A stretch of 17,682 bases of DNA from contig JACMKG010000399.1 of NCBI GenBank assembly GCA_014380255.1, positions 1 to 17,682 on the forward strand, read 5' to 3'. Source of the stretch: Prolixibacteraceae bacterium (GTDB taxonomy: Bacteria > Bacteroidota > Bacteroidia > Bacteroidales > Prolixibacteraceae). The position numbers and the translations under genes are program-made. Below are positions 7,734 to 16,460 of the stretch, one piece after another (position 1 is the first letter of the stretch; each line of letters begins with the position of its first letter). The notes beneath the pieces were generated by a model. The model made no database searches, had not been told where the DNA came from, and saw only the letters and a list, made by a program, of their open reading frames with translations.

Positions 7734-7825
7734 TCATTAGTAACTCATCTGTAACCCATCTGTAACCTTTCTGTAACCTCAGATACAGAAAGGTTACTAA
7801 TGAGTATCGAATGGGTATCTAATGA
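7734..7825. repeat. Head-to-head array of 11-bp repeats forming a long hairpin
   Basis: Four 11-bp units on the left, TCATTAGTAAC, TCATCTGTAAC, CCATCTGTAAC and CTTTCTGTAAC (7734-7777), are followed by a 4-base spacer CTCA. Four units in the opposite orientation follow: GATACAGAAAG, GTTACTAATGA, GTATCGAATGG and GTATCTAATGA (7782-7825). In one orientation the consensus is about GTWWCNRATGR. The two arms pair over about 45 bp at roughly 80 percent identity, with a perfect 14-bp core (7762-7775 with 7784-7797). The period is close to one DNA helical turn. The role is unknown: protein-binding array, folded RNA, or mobile palindrome. Confidence 0.85.
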
Positions 7826-8374
7826 TGGCAATGGTGGAGATGTAGGTAAGAGATAAAAAAAGGTTGCCAGGCATAAAGAATATTTAAAGTTCAGGAGGCC
7901 TGCAGGTGAAAAGCAAATGAGTGTTACAAACAAAGATAAACCCATTACAGGTTATTGTTTGCTTTCCTGTAATCAAATGGATTGCTGAATGGATTTTTAT
8001 CCCCCTTAAATAGCCATTGATCCTAAATACGGGCAAGACACCCGTAGCAGATAGTGGGGAAAAGTAAAAACAAGAACTTTGAATGGTATCAAAGAAAGGG
8101 TAAGGCCCGAAGATAGGGGCAGAAGATTATTGAATTCGTGCAAAAGGCAATGAAAAGTTATTAGAATTCATCTTCAGGAAATTAGTATAAAAAAATCACT
8201 AATATACTTTCACCCGGCTTGCGAATTGAAAAGCCATGATATACAGCTATTGCAACATCTTTTTGAACTCAGTACAGGTGATTTGTTTGCCTTCATTTTC
8301 ATTTTATTTTTCTTTTGGATAGGGGTAAGTGGGCTTTGATTTCGTAGTAGATTAAAAAGCATTAAAAAACCCAA

Positions 8375-9415
8375 ATGAATTATCAAATTATCAAGAAATA
8401 CCTTGAAAATAAAACTTCGGAAACAGAATCAGAACAGGTTCTCAACTGGTTAAAGGATCCGGGGAATGAGGAACAATCACGCAGTATTTTGGGTGAAATC
8501 TGGTGTGGTTCCGATATGCGCTTAATGAGCGAAAAGCCCGATTTTAACCATATGCTGGATTTAGTACATCATCAGATCAACCGTCAGCAATTTTCATCCT
8601 CAATTGAGAGGTCTCCATCAGCAGGTCATCGGATGACCCGTTTTTACCACTATTTCTCCAGGGTGGCAGCCATTCTGATCGTGCCCATTCTCTTGTTGTC
8701 AGCTTACCTTTATCTCAGTCAGCTCAACGATTCTGGTCAGCTAGCCCGTATTTCAACCCGGGAAATATATACCAAGCCTGGAACCCGCATTAAAATTGAT
8801 TTGCCCGATGGGACGCAGGTGTGGTTGAACGATGGTACCCATTTTCGTTATCCGGAACAGTTTTCAGGATCGCAACGGGAGGTTTATGTCGATGGAGAGG
8901 CCTATTTTGAGGTAAAGTCGGATGCCAAACATCCGTTTGTGGTCAATAACCCGATGATGAAGACCGTTGTAACAGGTACCCATTTCAATGTAAATGGGTA
9001 TGTGGCTGATCGTTTCTTTGAAGCAACCCTTTTGGAGGGAAAGGTGAGCCTGGAAAGAAACAAACAGACCATAGAGCTTAGACCAGGGGTGCAGGTTCAA
9101 TTTGATGTGGAGCATGAAACAATCATCCAGAAGCAAGTCTATCCGCAGGATGCAACAGCGTGGATCAACGGGCAGCTTATTTTTAAAGACGAGAAACTGG
9201 GGACTGCCATTAAGAAACTTGCCAGGTGGTACAATGTTGAAATCATTTTATCGGACCAGGAACTGAATAGCTACCTGTTAACGGGAACGTTTCAGGATGA
9301 AAAGCTGGATCAGACACTGACATTGATTTCCCTGGCTCTGCCTGTAGAATTTGAGTATAAAAAGAAAAGCAAAATAGCTGAAATTCAAAGAGTTATTTAT
9401 ATGAAGAAAAAATAA
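8375..9415 (+). CDS. FecR family anti-sigma factor
   Basis: 346 residues. A cytoplasmic N-terminal part (about 1-90, starting MNYQIIKKYLENKTSETESE) would bind the ECF sigma factor. One transmembrane helix lies at about residues 96-116 (VAAILIVPILLLSAYLYL). The periplasmic FecR domain at about 130-215 has the typical pattern: IYTKPGTRIKIDLPDGTQVW, LNDGT, EVYVDGEAYFEV, HPFVV and TGTHFNVNGY. A C-terminal DUF4974/STN-like region at about 269-330 includes LIFKDEKLGTAIKKLARWYN and LTGTF. In this family the periplasmic part contacts the STN domain of the partner SusC, and substrate-dependent signalling releases the sigma factor (established for related systems). The susC gene follows 75 bases downstream with a matching STN domain. 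The distance to the sigma gene at 6890 is unusual. Confidence 0.95.
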   Translation: MNYQIIKKYLENKTSETESEQVLNWLKDPGNEEQSRSILGEIWCGSDMRLMSEKPDFNHMLDLVHHQINRQQFSSSIERSPSAGHRMTRFYHYFSRVAAILIVPILLLSAYLYLSQLNDSGQLARISTREIYTKPGTRIKIDLPDGTQVWLNDGTHFRYPEQFSGSQREVYVDGEAYFEVKSDAKHPFVVNNPMMKTVVTGTHFNVNGYVADRFFEATLLEGKVSLERNKQTIELRPGVQVQFDVEHETIIQKQVYPQDATAWINGQLIFKDEKLGTAIKKLARWYNVEIILSDQELNSYLLTGTFQDEKLDQTLTLISLALPVEFEYKKKSKIAEIQRVIYMKKK

Positions 9416-9421
9416 AAAAGA

Positions 9422-9457
9422 GGGCCGTCAGGAATTTCGCAGATTCACTGGCAGCCC
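9422..9457 (+). other. Stem-loop between fecR and susC
   Basis: GGGCCGTCAG (9422-9431) pairs with CTGGCAGCCC (9448-9457) with one mismatch and one G-U pair. The stem continues as GAAT/ATTC around a TTCGCAG loop, with a one-base bulge. No T run follows; the sequence becomes AT-rich up to the susC ATG. It may be a weak attenuator or processing site that sets fecR and susC transcript levels apart. Confidence 0.4.
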
Positions 9458-9490
9458 AAATTAATATTAATAATTAATCGCTTTAAATTT

Positions 9491-12400
9491 ATGAAAAAAA
9501 TGTTGAAACTAATCATTCCGTGGAGATTGTCTCCCGGGATGAAAAAAACACTCATGTGTATGAAACTAACTATTGTGATTATTTTTGCTGCAATTTTGCA
9601 AACCTTTGCAGGAGTCACTTATTCACAGACGACTACCTTGTCGTTGAACCTAAAAAGGGCACAGGTACAAACCGTACTAAAGCAGATCGAAGACCGGACT
9701 GAATTTTATTTTCTATACAGCCGTTCGGTGGTCGATGTTGACCGTACGGTGGATGTAGACGTAAATAATGCACGGATAGAGGATATTTTAAATGTATTAT
9801 TTATTGGATCTAATGTGACTTACAAAGTGGATGGTCGGCAAATTGTGCTTTCCAAAAAGGAAGACTATGCGAATTTGGAGAATCAGCAGCAAAGATCCGT
9901 TTCGGGTCAGGTGACCGATTCATCAGGTTTGCCTTTGCCCGGTGTTTCCGTTGTGGTGAAAGGTACCACTGTAGGGGTTGTTACGGATTTGGATGGCCGA
10001 TACAGTTTTTTCGTTCCATCCACAGGGACAACCCTTGTTTTTTCGTTTATCGGAATGAAAATGCAGGAATTGGTTGTTGGTAACCAGTCTGTTATCAATG
10101 TTTCATTGAGTGAAGACGTTGTTGGAGTGGATGAAGTGGTTGTCATTGGTTATGGTAGCAGAGCCAAAAAAGACATTACCACTGCGATTTCTACCATCAA
10201 TACGGAGGAGATTGGCAAAGTAACCGGCATGTCCTCTGAACTGTCGATGCAGGGACGCATGTCCGGTGTTCAGGTGGAAAGTGGTGGTGGAAACCCGATG
10301 TCCCGTCCCACCATACGGATCCGTGGGGTCAATACCTGGGGTGTTTCTTCTCCTTTGTATATCATTGACGGCGTTCCTGTTACGGAATTTGGCGCTGGAA
10401 TTGAAGGGCAGGAAGACAAACGGGCAGAAGATATACGTGGACCATTAAATATCATGACCATGATTGATCCGAACGATATTGAGTCAATCTCTATTTTGAA
10501 AGATGCCTCTGCTGCTGCTATTTATGGAGTACGTGCCGCCAATGGCGTTATACTGATTAATACAAAAAAAGGAAAAGGCGACAAGCCTGTAGTAGAATTT
10601 TCTACCAGGTTTGGGGTCCAGAACATTACTCAGAAAACTGATGTAATGAATACCCAGCAATACACCAAATTCATCAGCGATGTTTTAGCCTCTGATCCTA
10701 CCATCGAGATAGATCCCAAAAATGTGGGTCGCTTTGATCCGACCAGTGACAGATATTTGGGTGACAGCCCTACTTACAATTGGCAGGAAGCGATCAAAAA
10801 CAAAAATGCCTTGTCAAAAGACTATTCTGTAAGAGTATCAGGAGGAACAGGGAAAACAGATTATTTTGTTTCCATTGGATCGACACAAAATGAAGGGGCT
10901 TTCAAGAATAATTACCTTGATCGTTTATCCGGTTCCTTTAAAGTCAACACGCAGATCAATAACTGGCTGAAAGTAGGCGCCAATTATCGTATCACTTCAG
11001 CAAAAGGACGTGATTTTAATCCCGATCTGATCCAGGCAGGGCAATACCCTGCATGGCAAAAAATTTATGATCCCAACAATGCTTTTGGTTTTGCTCCTGT
11101 GGTGGAGGGAAGACAGGCTGATGGATCTTATTCATCGGGGACACTTTATGGTTTGGGAACCCGAATCAATGTGTTGGGTAAGTCAGCGGCCGATGACAAT
11201 CTGTACAAGTCGATGCGGAACATGGGAAGTGTGTATGTTGAATTTGAGCCCCTTAAACATCTGAAGATCAAAGGTCAGATGAGCATGGATATTTATGACA
11301 TTACCCGTTTCCAATTCCAGGATTTTGATGGGACAGTGTTTGACTACACGGCAGGTGACCGTTCTGCACCCTCTGGCGGAAATTCAGTAGGTAGTTACGA
11401 AGAGCGTGATGTTTTTAACAACAACTACATCAATGAGATAACCATTAATTACAACAATACATTCGGAAAACACAACATCGACCTGGTCCTTAATGGGAGT
11501 GATCAGCAATATGATTCAAAATACAAATTGGCTTCGACCAATTGGATGCAATCGAAGTTGCCCTATATGCGCAGGCTTGGAGGAGAGAGTAAATACCTGT
11601 CACTGGGAACAGACATGACCAACAGTGCCTTAGAGGGTCTCATGGGACGCGTTTCGTACAATTATAATTCAACTTATTATTTTGATGTTACGGTTCGTCA
11701 TGATGGAAGTACCAGGTTTGCCAAAGAAGAACGATGGGGAACTTTTCCTTCTGCATCAGTGGCATGGAGAATTTCCCAGGAATCGTTTATGAAAGATATT
11801 ACATTCATCGATGATTTGAAAGTGCGTGCTGGATACGGGCAGTTGGGAAACCAGGAGGTGCGTAATATGGCCTACCTTGCACCCATTGACAATCGTCCTA
11901 TTTTTGCCTGGGGTGTTGATGGAACTCGCATTGGAATGGGAAACAAATATGTGGCAGCAGCCGTTTATTCACTTCCAAACCCCTATCTTCAATGGGAAAA
12001 AACCTCCACCGTAAACATGGGTATTGATGGTGCGCTGCTGGACAACAAGCTGTCTGTATCATTTGATTACTTCAATAAATTAACAGATGGGATTCTTCAG
12101 ACCATCACTTTGCCACTTTCGGCAGGCTTAATAGATATGCCAGTTGACAATATTGCTTCAGTTCGAAACACCGGTGTTGAATTTTCAATGAACTTTAACG
12201 ATCAAATTGGAGAATTGAAATACACCATCGGAGCCAATATTTCTACCGTTAAAAATACAGTTGAAAAAACATCCAATGGAATCCCATTACTCAATGGACA
12301 GTCTGAGAATATAGAAGAAGGATATTCGATGAATTATATCAGGGGATATAAAGTGGGCGGTATCTTCCAGTCACAGGCTGAGATCGATGAATGGATGGCT

Positions 12401-13033
12401 AACAATGAGGATAACACAGAAAACTATCAGTCGGCAAAAGTTGCTCCGGGTGACTACTATTTTCTCGACCAAAGAAGTGCCCCAACTGAGGCTGGTGCTT
12501 TTTACAAAGATTCGTTGGACCATAAAATTGACTCTTACGACCAGGTTTATTTAGGAAAAACAATTCCCGGATATTATTACGGATTTAATTTGAACCTGGA
12601 ATATAAGAATGTTGATTTTAGCTGTCAATTTTCGGGTGTTGGAGATGTTCAGCGAGTCAATAATGTAAAAATGGACCTGTACAATGTAGGTACAACGGGT
12701 GGTAATCAATCAGTGGACGTGTTGGATTCGTGGACTTCAACGAACCCTTCTACCTCTTTGCCAAGATCTATCAATGGTGATCCGGCACAAAACTATCGTT
12801 TCTCTGACAGGTTTGTTGAAAGTGGTGCCTATTTAAGATTGTCAAACATCCAGTTGGGCTATAGTCTTCCTAAAGAGGTTTACAATTTTATGCGCAATAG
12901 TGTTTCGAATTGCCGCATCTATGCTGGCGCATCCAACCTCTACACCATTACCAAATATTCGGGATACGATCCGGAGAATGATAAGTATCCTACTCCGAAA
13001 ACCATTTTCATGGGACTTAGCGTCCGATTCTAA
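9491..13033 (+). CDS. SusC/RagA family TonB-dependent receptor with N-terminal STN domain
   Basis: 1180 residues. A long N-terminal extension with two Met-Lys-Lys starts (residues 1 and 17) precedes a signal peptide ending near VTYSQ (residue 46); the first ATG is kept because extended leaders are common in this family. A secretin/TonB short N-terminal (STN) domain spans about 50-120 (LSLNLKRAQVQTVLKQIEDR...GRQIVLSK). A carboxypeptidase-regulatory-like domain spans about 136-215 (VSGQVTDSSGLPLPGVSVVVKGT). The plug follows with DEVVVIGYGSRAKKDITTAI and AAIYGVRAANGVILINTKKG. The barrel runs to a C-terminal aromatic residue (GLSVRF). It forms the outer-membrane import channel for oligosaccharides, powered by TonB and capped by the SusD encoded 33 bases downstream. 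The STN domain implies signalling to the FecR protein encoded upstream. Confidence 0.97.
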   Translation: MKKMLKLIIPWRLSPGMKKTLMCMKLTIVIIFAAILQTFAGVTYSQTTTLSLNLKRAQVQTVLKQIEDRTEFYFLYSRSVVDVDRTVDVDVNNARIEDILNVLFIGSNVTYKVDGRQIVLSKKEDYANLENQQQRSVSGQVTDSSGLPLPGVSVVVKGTTVGVVTDLDGRYSFFVPSTGTTLVFSFIGMKMQELVVGNQSVINVSLSEDVVGVDEVVVIGYGSRAKKDITTAISTINTEEIGKVTGMSSELSMQGRMSGVQVESGGGNPMSRPTIRIRGVNTWGVSSPLYIIDGVPVTEFGAGIEGQEDKRAEDIRGPLNIMTMIDPNDIESISILKDASAAAIYGVRAANGVILINTKKGKGDKPVVEFSTRFGVQNITQKTDVMNTQQYTKFISDVLASDPTIEIDPKNVGRFDPTSDRYLGDSPTYNWQEAIKNKNALSKDYSVRVSGGTGKTDYFVSIGSTQNEGAFKNNYLDRLSGSFKVNTQINNWLKVGANYRITSAKGRDFNPDLIQAGQYPAWQKIYDPNNAFGFAPVVEGRQADGSYSSGTLYGLGTRINVLGKSAADDNLYKSMRNMGSVYVEFEPLKHLKIKGQMSMDIYDITRFQFQDFDGTVFDYTAGDRSAPSGGNSVGSYEERDVFNNNYINEITINYNNTFGKHNIDLVLNGSDQQYDSKYKLASTNWMQSKLPYMRRLGGESKYLSLGTDMTNSALEGLMGRVSYNYNSTYYFDVTVRHDGSTRFAKEERWGTFPSASVAWRISQESFMKDITFIDDLKVRAGYGQLGNQEVRNMAYLAPIDNRPIFAWGVDGTRIGMGNKYVAAAVYSLPNPYLQWEKTSTVNMGIDGALLDNKLSVSFDYFNKLTDGILQTITLPLSAGLIDMPVDNIASVRNTGVEFSMNFNDQIGELKYTIGANISTVKNTVEKTSNGIPLLNGQSENIEEGYSMNYIRGYKVGGIFQSQAEIDEWMANNEDNTENYQSAKVAPGDYYFLDQRSAPTEAGAFYKDSLDHKIDSYDQVYLGKTIPGYYYGFNLNLEYKNVDFSCQFSGVGDVQRVNNVKMDLYNVGTTGGNQSVDVLDSWTSTNPSTSLPRSINGDPAQNYRFSDRFVESGAYLRLSNIQLGYSLPKEVYNFMRNSVSNCRIYAGASNLYTITKYSGYDPENDKYPTPKTIFMGLSVRF

Positions 13034-13066
13034 TCTGGTAAATGACCTATTTAATATTAAAAAACT

Positions 13067-14683
13067 ATGAAAAAGATAAAATATATTCTGGCCTGCTCAT
13101 TGATGATGATGGGTTTGGTGAGTTTAAACTCCTGTGATGAGAATTTGGATATCGATATCAGCAAGGAGTTGGAGGTTAATTATTTTGGAAGTGAGTATCG
13201 TATTACCCAGGGTATTGGTGGTGCCTATGCCGAGATTACCAATATCTATGGCGCTGATCTGAACAATGGAACCAAGCATGGCTTTTGGCTTTTGCCAGGT
13301 GACGATGTAACTTCCGATGGCTCAGGGAATTCACTTGAAACATTTGCAGGACTTAGTGGAGGCAATGGCCCGGTGGTAAATATGTGGAGAACCTATTACA
13401 AGGTAATATCAAGATGTAACTTTATGCTTGAAAAAATCGAAGAACCCACGGTTGCTGCGATCTACAAGACTCCCGGATTAAAGGATGCCAACAAGGCTGA
13501 AATGTTGTTTATCCGTTCGTGGTGTAACTTCAAATTGTGGGACAACTGGAGAAAGGCGCCGTTGCAAATCAAACGGATTACCTCAGCTGCAGATGCGATA
13601 CTACCTCCTTCCAAGGACTTTGAATTACTCGACAATGCGATTGCATCTCTTGAGGAAGCTGCTCCATTGGCCAATGAAGCGTGGAATGATTTAAATACAG
13701 GACGAATTACCAAGGATGCCTGCTATGGGCTGTTGGTTAAATTGTATGTGACGCGTGCATGTTACAACTCAAAAAATGCGGATGATTATAGCAAAGCCAT
13801 TACGGCTTATGGGAAGATTTCCGCTGACCGCATTGCCGCATTTTCATCAGTTGCATATGGTGAGAGTTTTGATTACCGAACTGAAAATAATGCGGAATCA
13901 TTGTTCGAATTTCAGGCAAGTATCCAGCCTGCAGGTCAGGATAATGCATGGCTTGACAATGATTTTGGAGGCGATGTAGGTCAGATGGCAGCCTTCTTTC
14001 ATTACAGCGATTCGCACTGGGGAAACTATAGTAGCGGAATATTCGGACCCAGTCAGAAATTAATTGAAGCATTTGATGACAATGATCCCCGGAAAGCTGA
14101 AACACTCTCAAACAATGCCGATAACGTGGGGTGGTCAGCGTGGTGGATCACCCCTACATGGGATAGGTTTTTGGGCTACCAATTGGTGAAATATAACAAT
14201 GGAAAAAGAGGTAATATCGTTGATCCGATGTGGCAAATCGGATCAAACAACAATCCGAGGCTGCTTCGCATGGCCGATGTAAAACTTTGTGTAGCTGAAG
14301 CCTATTTGGCAACGGGGAATGCAGGAGCCGCCCTTGTTCAGGTAAACGATGTTCGCCAACGCGCCCGTTTTTCAACTTCCGATGGAACAGAAGCTTCTGC
14401 TCCTGCGGCTTTGGCTTCGGTTACGATCACTGAAATCATGAATGAACGACTCCTTGAACTGGCTGGGGAGGATGGACACCGTTGGTCTGATTTGAGAAGA
14501 TGGCATTCGGCTGGTTATATTAATCTGGCAACCTGGACCCCTGCTGATTTTGGTTTCCCTGCCCAATACGACGCCAGCTTATTTAAATTCGACATATCTA
14601 AACACTTGTTGTTCCCAATTCCGACCGAAGAACTCGACCGTAATCCTGAAATGGCGGCCAGTGGTCAGAATCCTGGTTATTAA
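13067..14683 (+). CDS. SusD/RagB family glycan-binding lipoprotein
   Basis: 538 residues. The signal peptide ends in a lipobox VSLNSC (Cys23), followed by acidic DENLDID, consistent with a surface lipoprotein. SusD/RagB hallmarks are present: an N-terminal helical region with KAEMLFIRSWCNFKLWDNW and APLQI, a TPR-like segment LLRMADVKLCVAEAYLATGN with ALVQVNDVRQRA, the ITEIMNERLLELAGEDGHRWSDLRRW block, and the C-terminal LLFPIPTEELDRNPEM followed by QNPGY. It binds the glycan at the cell surface and acts as lid of the SusC channel. It lies 33 bases after susC, in one transcription unit with it, and is closed by the terminator at 14718-14750. The ligand cannot be deduced. Confidence 0.97.
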   Translation: MKKIKYILACSLMMMGLVSLNSCDENLDIDISKELEVNYFGSEYRITQGIGGAYAEITNIYGADLNNGTKHGFWLLPGDDVTSDGSGNSLETFAGLSGGNGPVVNMWRTYYKVISRCNFMLEKIEEPTVAAIYKTPGLKDANKAEMLFIRSWCNFKLWDNWRKAPLQIKRITSAADAILPPSKDFELLDNAIASLEEAAPLANEAWNDLNTGRITKDACYGLLVKLYVTRACYNSKNADDYSKAITAYGKISADRIAAFSSVAYGESFDYRTENNAESLFEFQASIQPAGQDNAWLDNDFGGDVGQMAAFFHYSDSHWGNYSSGIFGPSQKLIEAFDDNDPRKAETLSNNADNVGWSAWWITPTWDRFLGYQLVKYNNGKRGNIVDPMWQIGSNNNPRLLRMADVKLCVAEAYLATGNAGAALVQVNDVRQRARFSTSDGTEASAPAALASVTITEIMNERLLELAGEDGHRWSDLRRWHSAGYINLATWTPADFGFPAQYDASLFKFDISKHLLFPIPTEELDRNPEMAASGQNPGY

Positions 14684-14717
14684 TCCATAACACAAATAAA
14701 CCTTTATCCATTCTTAG

Positions 14718-14750
14718 AGCAATGACAGAGATTTTCTGTCATTGCTTTTT
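14718..14750 (+). terminator. Intrinsic terminator after susD
   Basis: AGCAATGACAGA (14718-14729) pairs perfectly with TCTGTCATTGCT (14735-14746) around a 5-base loop and runs into TTTTT (14746-14750). It lies 35 bases after the susD stop and should end the susCD transcript, separating it from the glycosidase gene. Confidence 0.9.
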
Positions 14751-14752
14751 GC

Positions 14753-14760
14753 TAAATTTG
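14753..14760 (+). promoter_or_regulatory. Predicted -7 element of the glycosidase gene
   Basis: TAAATTTG matches the Bacteroidetes -7 consensus TAnnTTTG exactly. It lies 3 bases after the susD terminator T run and 26 bases before the ATG at 14787. No good -33 TTG was seen. Its place right behind the terminator supports separate transcription of the enzyme gene. Confidence 0.6.
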
Positions 14761-14786
14761 AACACTAACTAACCAATTTTTCTGGC

Positions 14787-16460
14787 ATGAAAAAACTATT
14801 TTGTTTCTTCCTGATCCTTTTCCTGGCCATTGTTCCCTTTGGCGCCAGGCTTCAAGCCCAGACCACTTTTGGGGAGGGTTCAGGCAACTATGGTACATTG
14901 CTCAATGATTTAAAAACAAGTCTTTCGGGAAAACATGTCAAAACGGTTCACCTTGACGGCAAAGACCGCACCATGTTTGTGACCTGGATACGTGACCACA
15001 TTCACACGATGAAGGCCTACAAGTACTGGGAAAAAGACATGGCAAGCTACCTTGATTTTTTCATGGGACGGCAATCTGCCAAGGGGATGTACTATGATTA
15101 CTGGGATTCGTACAAAGATAAGAATGTGGGACAGTTGTATTTCACCAATTGTTTCGACAATGAATTCTACTTTGTGGATGTCGAGAATCAGGTGTTTTTC
15201 TTCCGTATGCCCATCGAGGCTGACCTGGAATACCTTTTGGTGGAAGGCGTCTATACCAACTGGCAGACTTCGGGTGACAAAGCTTTTCTCAAGCAATGGC
15301 TGCCCACCCTTGTCAAGGGCATGAAATACGAGATGACCGATCCGCTGCGCTGGTCATCGCAGCATTTGCTCGTTAAACGGCCTTATTCAATTGACACCTG
15401 GGATTTTACCTCGGAACCCGATTCGCTCAAAAGTGTGGACAGATTGCTTTACCACATCGGCAATACTTTGGAAACGCCCAAGGGAATCATGCATGGCGAC
15501 AACAGCGGCATGTTCCAGGCGTCCAAACAACTGGCCCTTTTGTATGAAGCCATCGGTCAAAGCACCAGTGCCCGTGAATGGGATTTACAGGGCGATTTGT
15601 TTCGTCAAAAGCTCAATACAGTTTGCTGGAACGGGAAGTTTTATGCCCATTTTATTCCGGAAGAACCCGTTCCCTCGCATATCAAAACTGACCCGATCAA
15701 TTCCATCGGCTTGTCGAATACTTATTCGATCAACCGGGGAGCGCCTACAAGGGAAATGGCCGCTTCCATCATAAAGACTTACAGGGAGATTGGAGAAAAG
15801 ACCAAAAGCCAGTCGATGGCTCCCTGGTTTGGAATTTATCCCTTCTTTGAACCTCATTTTGGAAAGTATCCGTTAGGGGAATATATGAACGGCGCTGTTT
15901 TACCTTTAGTGGGTGGAGAACTTGCAAAGGCAGCTTTCCAAAATGGTTTTGAAGCCTACGCGGTAGAGCAGTTAAAAGTTGTGGAACAGATTTTAAGCAA
16001 GAACAACCGCAACCTGCCCGGTTGTGTCAATGCAGATGGAACGGCCCAGAAGGAGGCCATCCCGGACCAGTGGGGCCAGGCCGCTTTTGTGAGTGCTTTG
16101 GTAGAAGGACTTGCCGGGGTGGTGGATGAAAGCATCCTTTTCAGGGAAGTGGAGATTTCTCCCCGCTGGTATTTTGCCGGAGTAAATAAAACATCAGTCA
16201 ATGTAGGATACGGCGGAGATGGCAACCACGTGGAATATACCTACGACTTTGATGCTGAAAAAAACGAGGTGAAAATAATCACCAAGGGTAAGTTTGAACA
16301 CTTTACCCTGCGGGTTCCTTTTCCGGCAAATGCCAATGACGCTCATGCTTCAATCAATGGAAAGGATGTTCCTGCAAAGGTTGAACAGGTTAATCAATCG
16401 CGTTATGCGGTTTTGACGGGCGACGGAAGTTCCAATATTGTTAAGATACAATTTAAGTAG
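14787..16460 (+). CDS. Secreted six-hairpin ((alpha/alpha)6) glycosidase-like protein, family unassigned
   Basis: 557 residues. The signal peptide covers about residues 1-24 (ARLQAQ, cut after Ala24). The rest looks like an (alpha/alpha)6-barrel glycoside hydrolase. Candidate active-site blocks rich in acids and aromatics are FVTWIRDHIHTMKAYKYW (64-81), MYYDYW (101-106), SIDTWDF (201-207), MHGDNSGMFQA (235-245), GEYMNGAVLP (364-373) and PDQWGQAAF (426-434). The WIRD block is reminiscent of glucoamylase, GH63 and trehalase-like enzymes. A C-terminal beta-sandwich of about 90 residues starts around 465 (ISPRWYFAGVN...VEYTYDF), as in GH65/GH78-type tails. I could not fix the family or the catalytic pair. 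It stands between susD and a GH2 beta-mannosidase, so a role in breaking down the imported glycan is likely. It has its own predicted promoter. Confidence 0.75.
   Translation: MKKLFCFFLILFLAIVPFGARLQAQTTFGEGSGNYGTLLNDLKTSLSGKHVKTVHLDGKDRTMFVTWIRDHIHTMKAYKYWEKDMASYLDFFMGRQSAKGMYYDYWDSYKDKNVGQLYFTNCFDNEFYFVDVENQVFFFRMPIEADLEYLLVEGVYTNWQTSGDKAFLKQWLPTLVKGMKYEMTDPLRWSSQHLLVKRPYSIDTWDFTSEPDSLKSVDRLLYHIGNTLETPKGIMHGDNSGMFQASKQLALLYEAIGQSTSAREWDLQGDLFRQKLNTVCWNGKFYAHFIPEEPVPSHIKTDPINSIGLSNTYSINRGAPTREMAASIIKTYREIGEKTKSQSMAPWFGIYPFFEPHFGKYPLGEYMNGAVLPLVGGELAKAAFQNGFEAYAVEQLKVVEQILSKNNRNLPGCVNADGTAQKEAIPDQWGQAAFVSALVEGLAGVVDESILFREVEISPRWYFAGVNKTSVNVGYGGDGNHVEYTYDFDAEKNEVKIITKGKFEHFTLRVPFPANANDAHASINGKDVPAKVEQVNQSRYAVLTGDGSSNIVKIQFK

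Larger units (their letters stand above)
7475..8374. other. 900-bp gap between sigma and anti-sigma genes
   Basis: No convincing intact gene lies on either strand. It contains a possible decayed gene fragment on the minus strand (7596-7733) abutting the 11-bp repeat array (7734-7825), a small hairpin TACGGG/CCCGTA at 8028-8046, and AT-rich sequence leading to fecR. A 66-codon minus-strand ORF (7745-7945) translates through the repeat array and is probably spurious. No clear TAnnTTTG promoter was found for fecR. Confidence 0.6.

Noticed and set aside
7734..7825. CRISPR array interpretation of the 11-bp repeats
   Set aside because: Units are only 11 bp, directly abutting without spacers, and inverted about the centre; no cas genes are present.
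7745..7945. 66-codon minus-strand ORF with a hydrophobic start
   Set aside because: Its C-terminal part is only the translation of the 11-bp repeat array; no family was recognised and no coding signal is seen.
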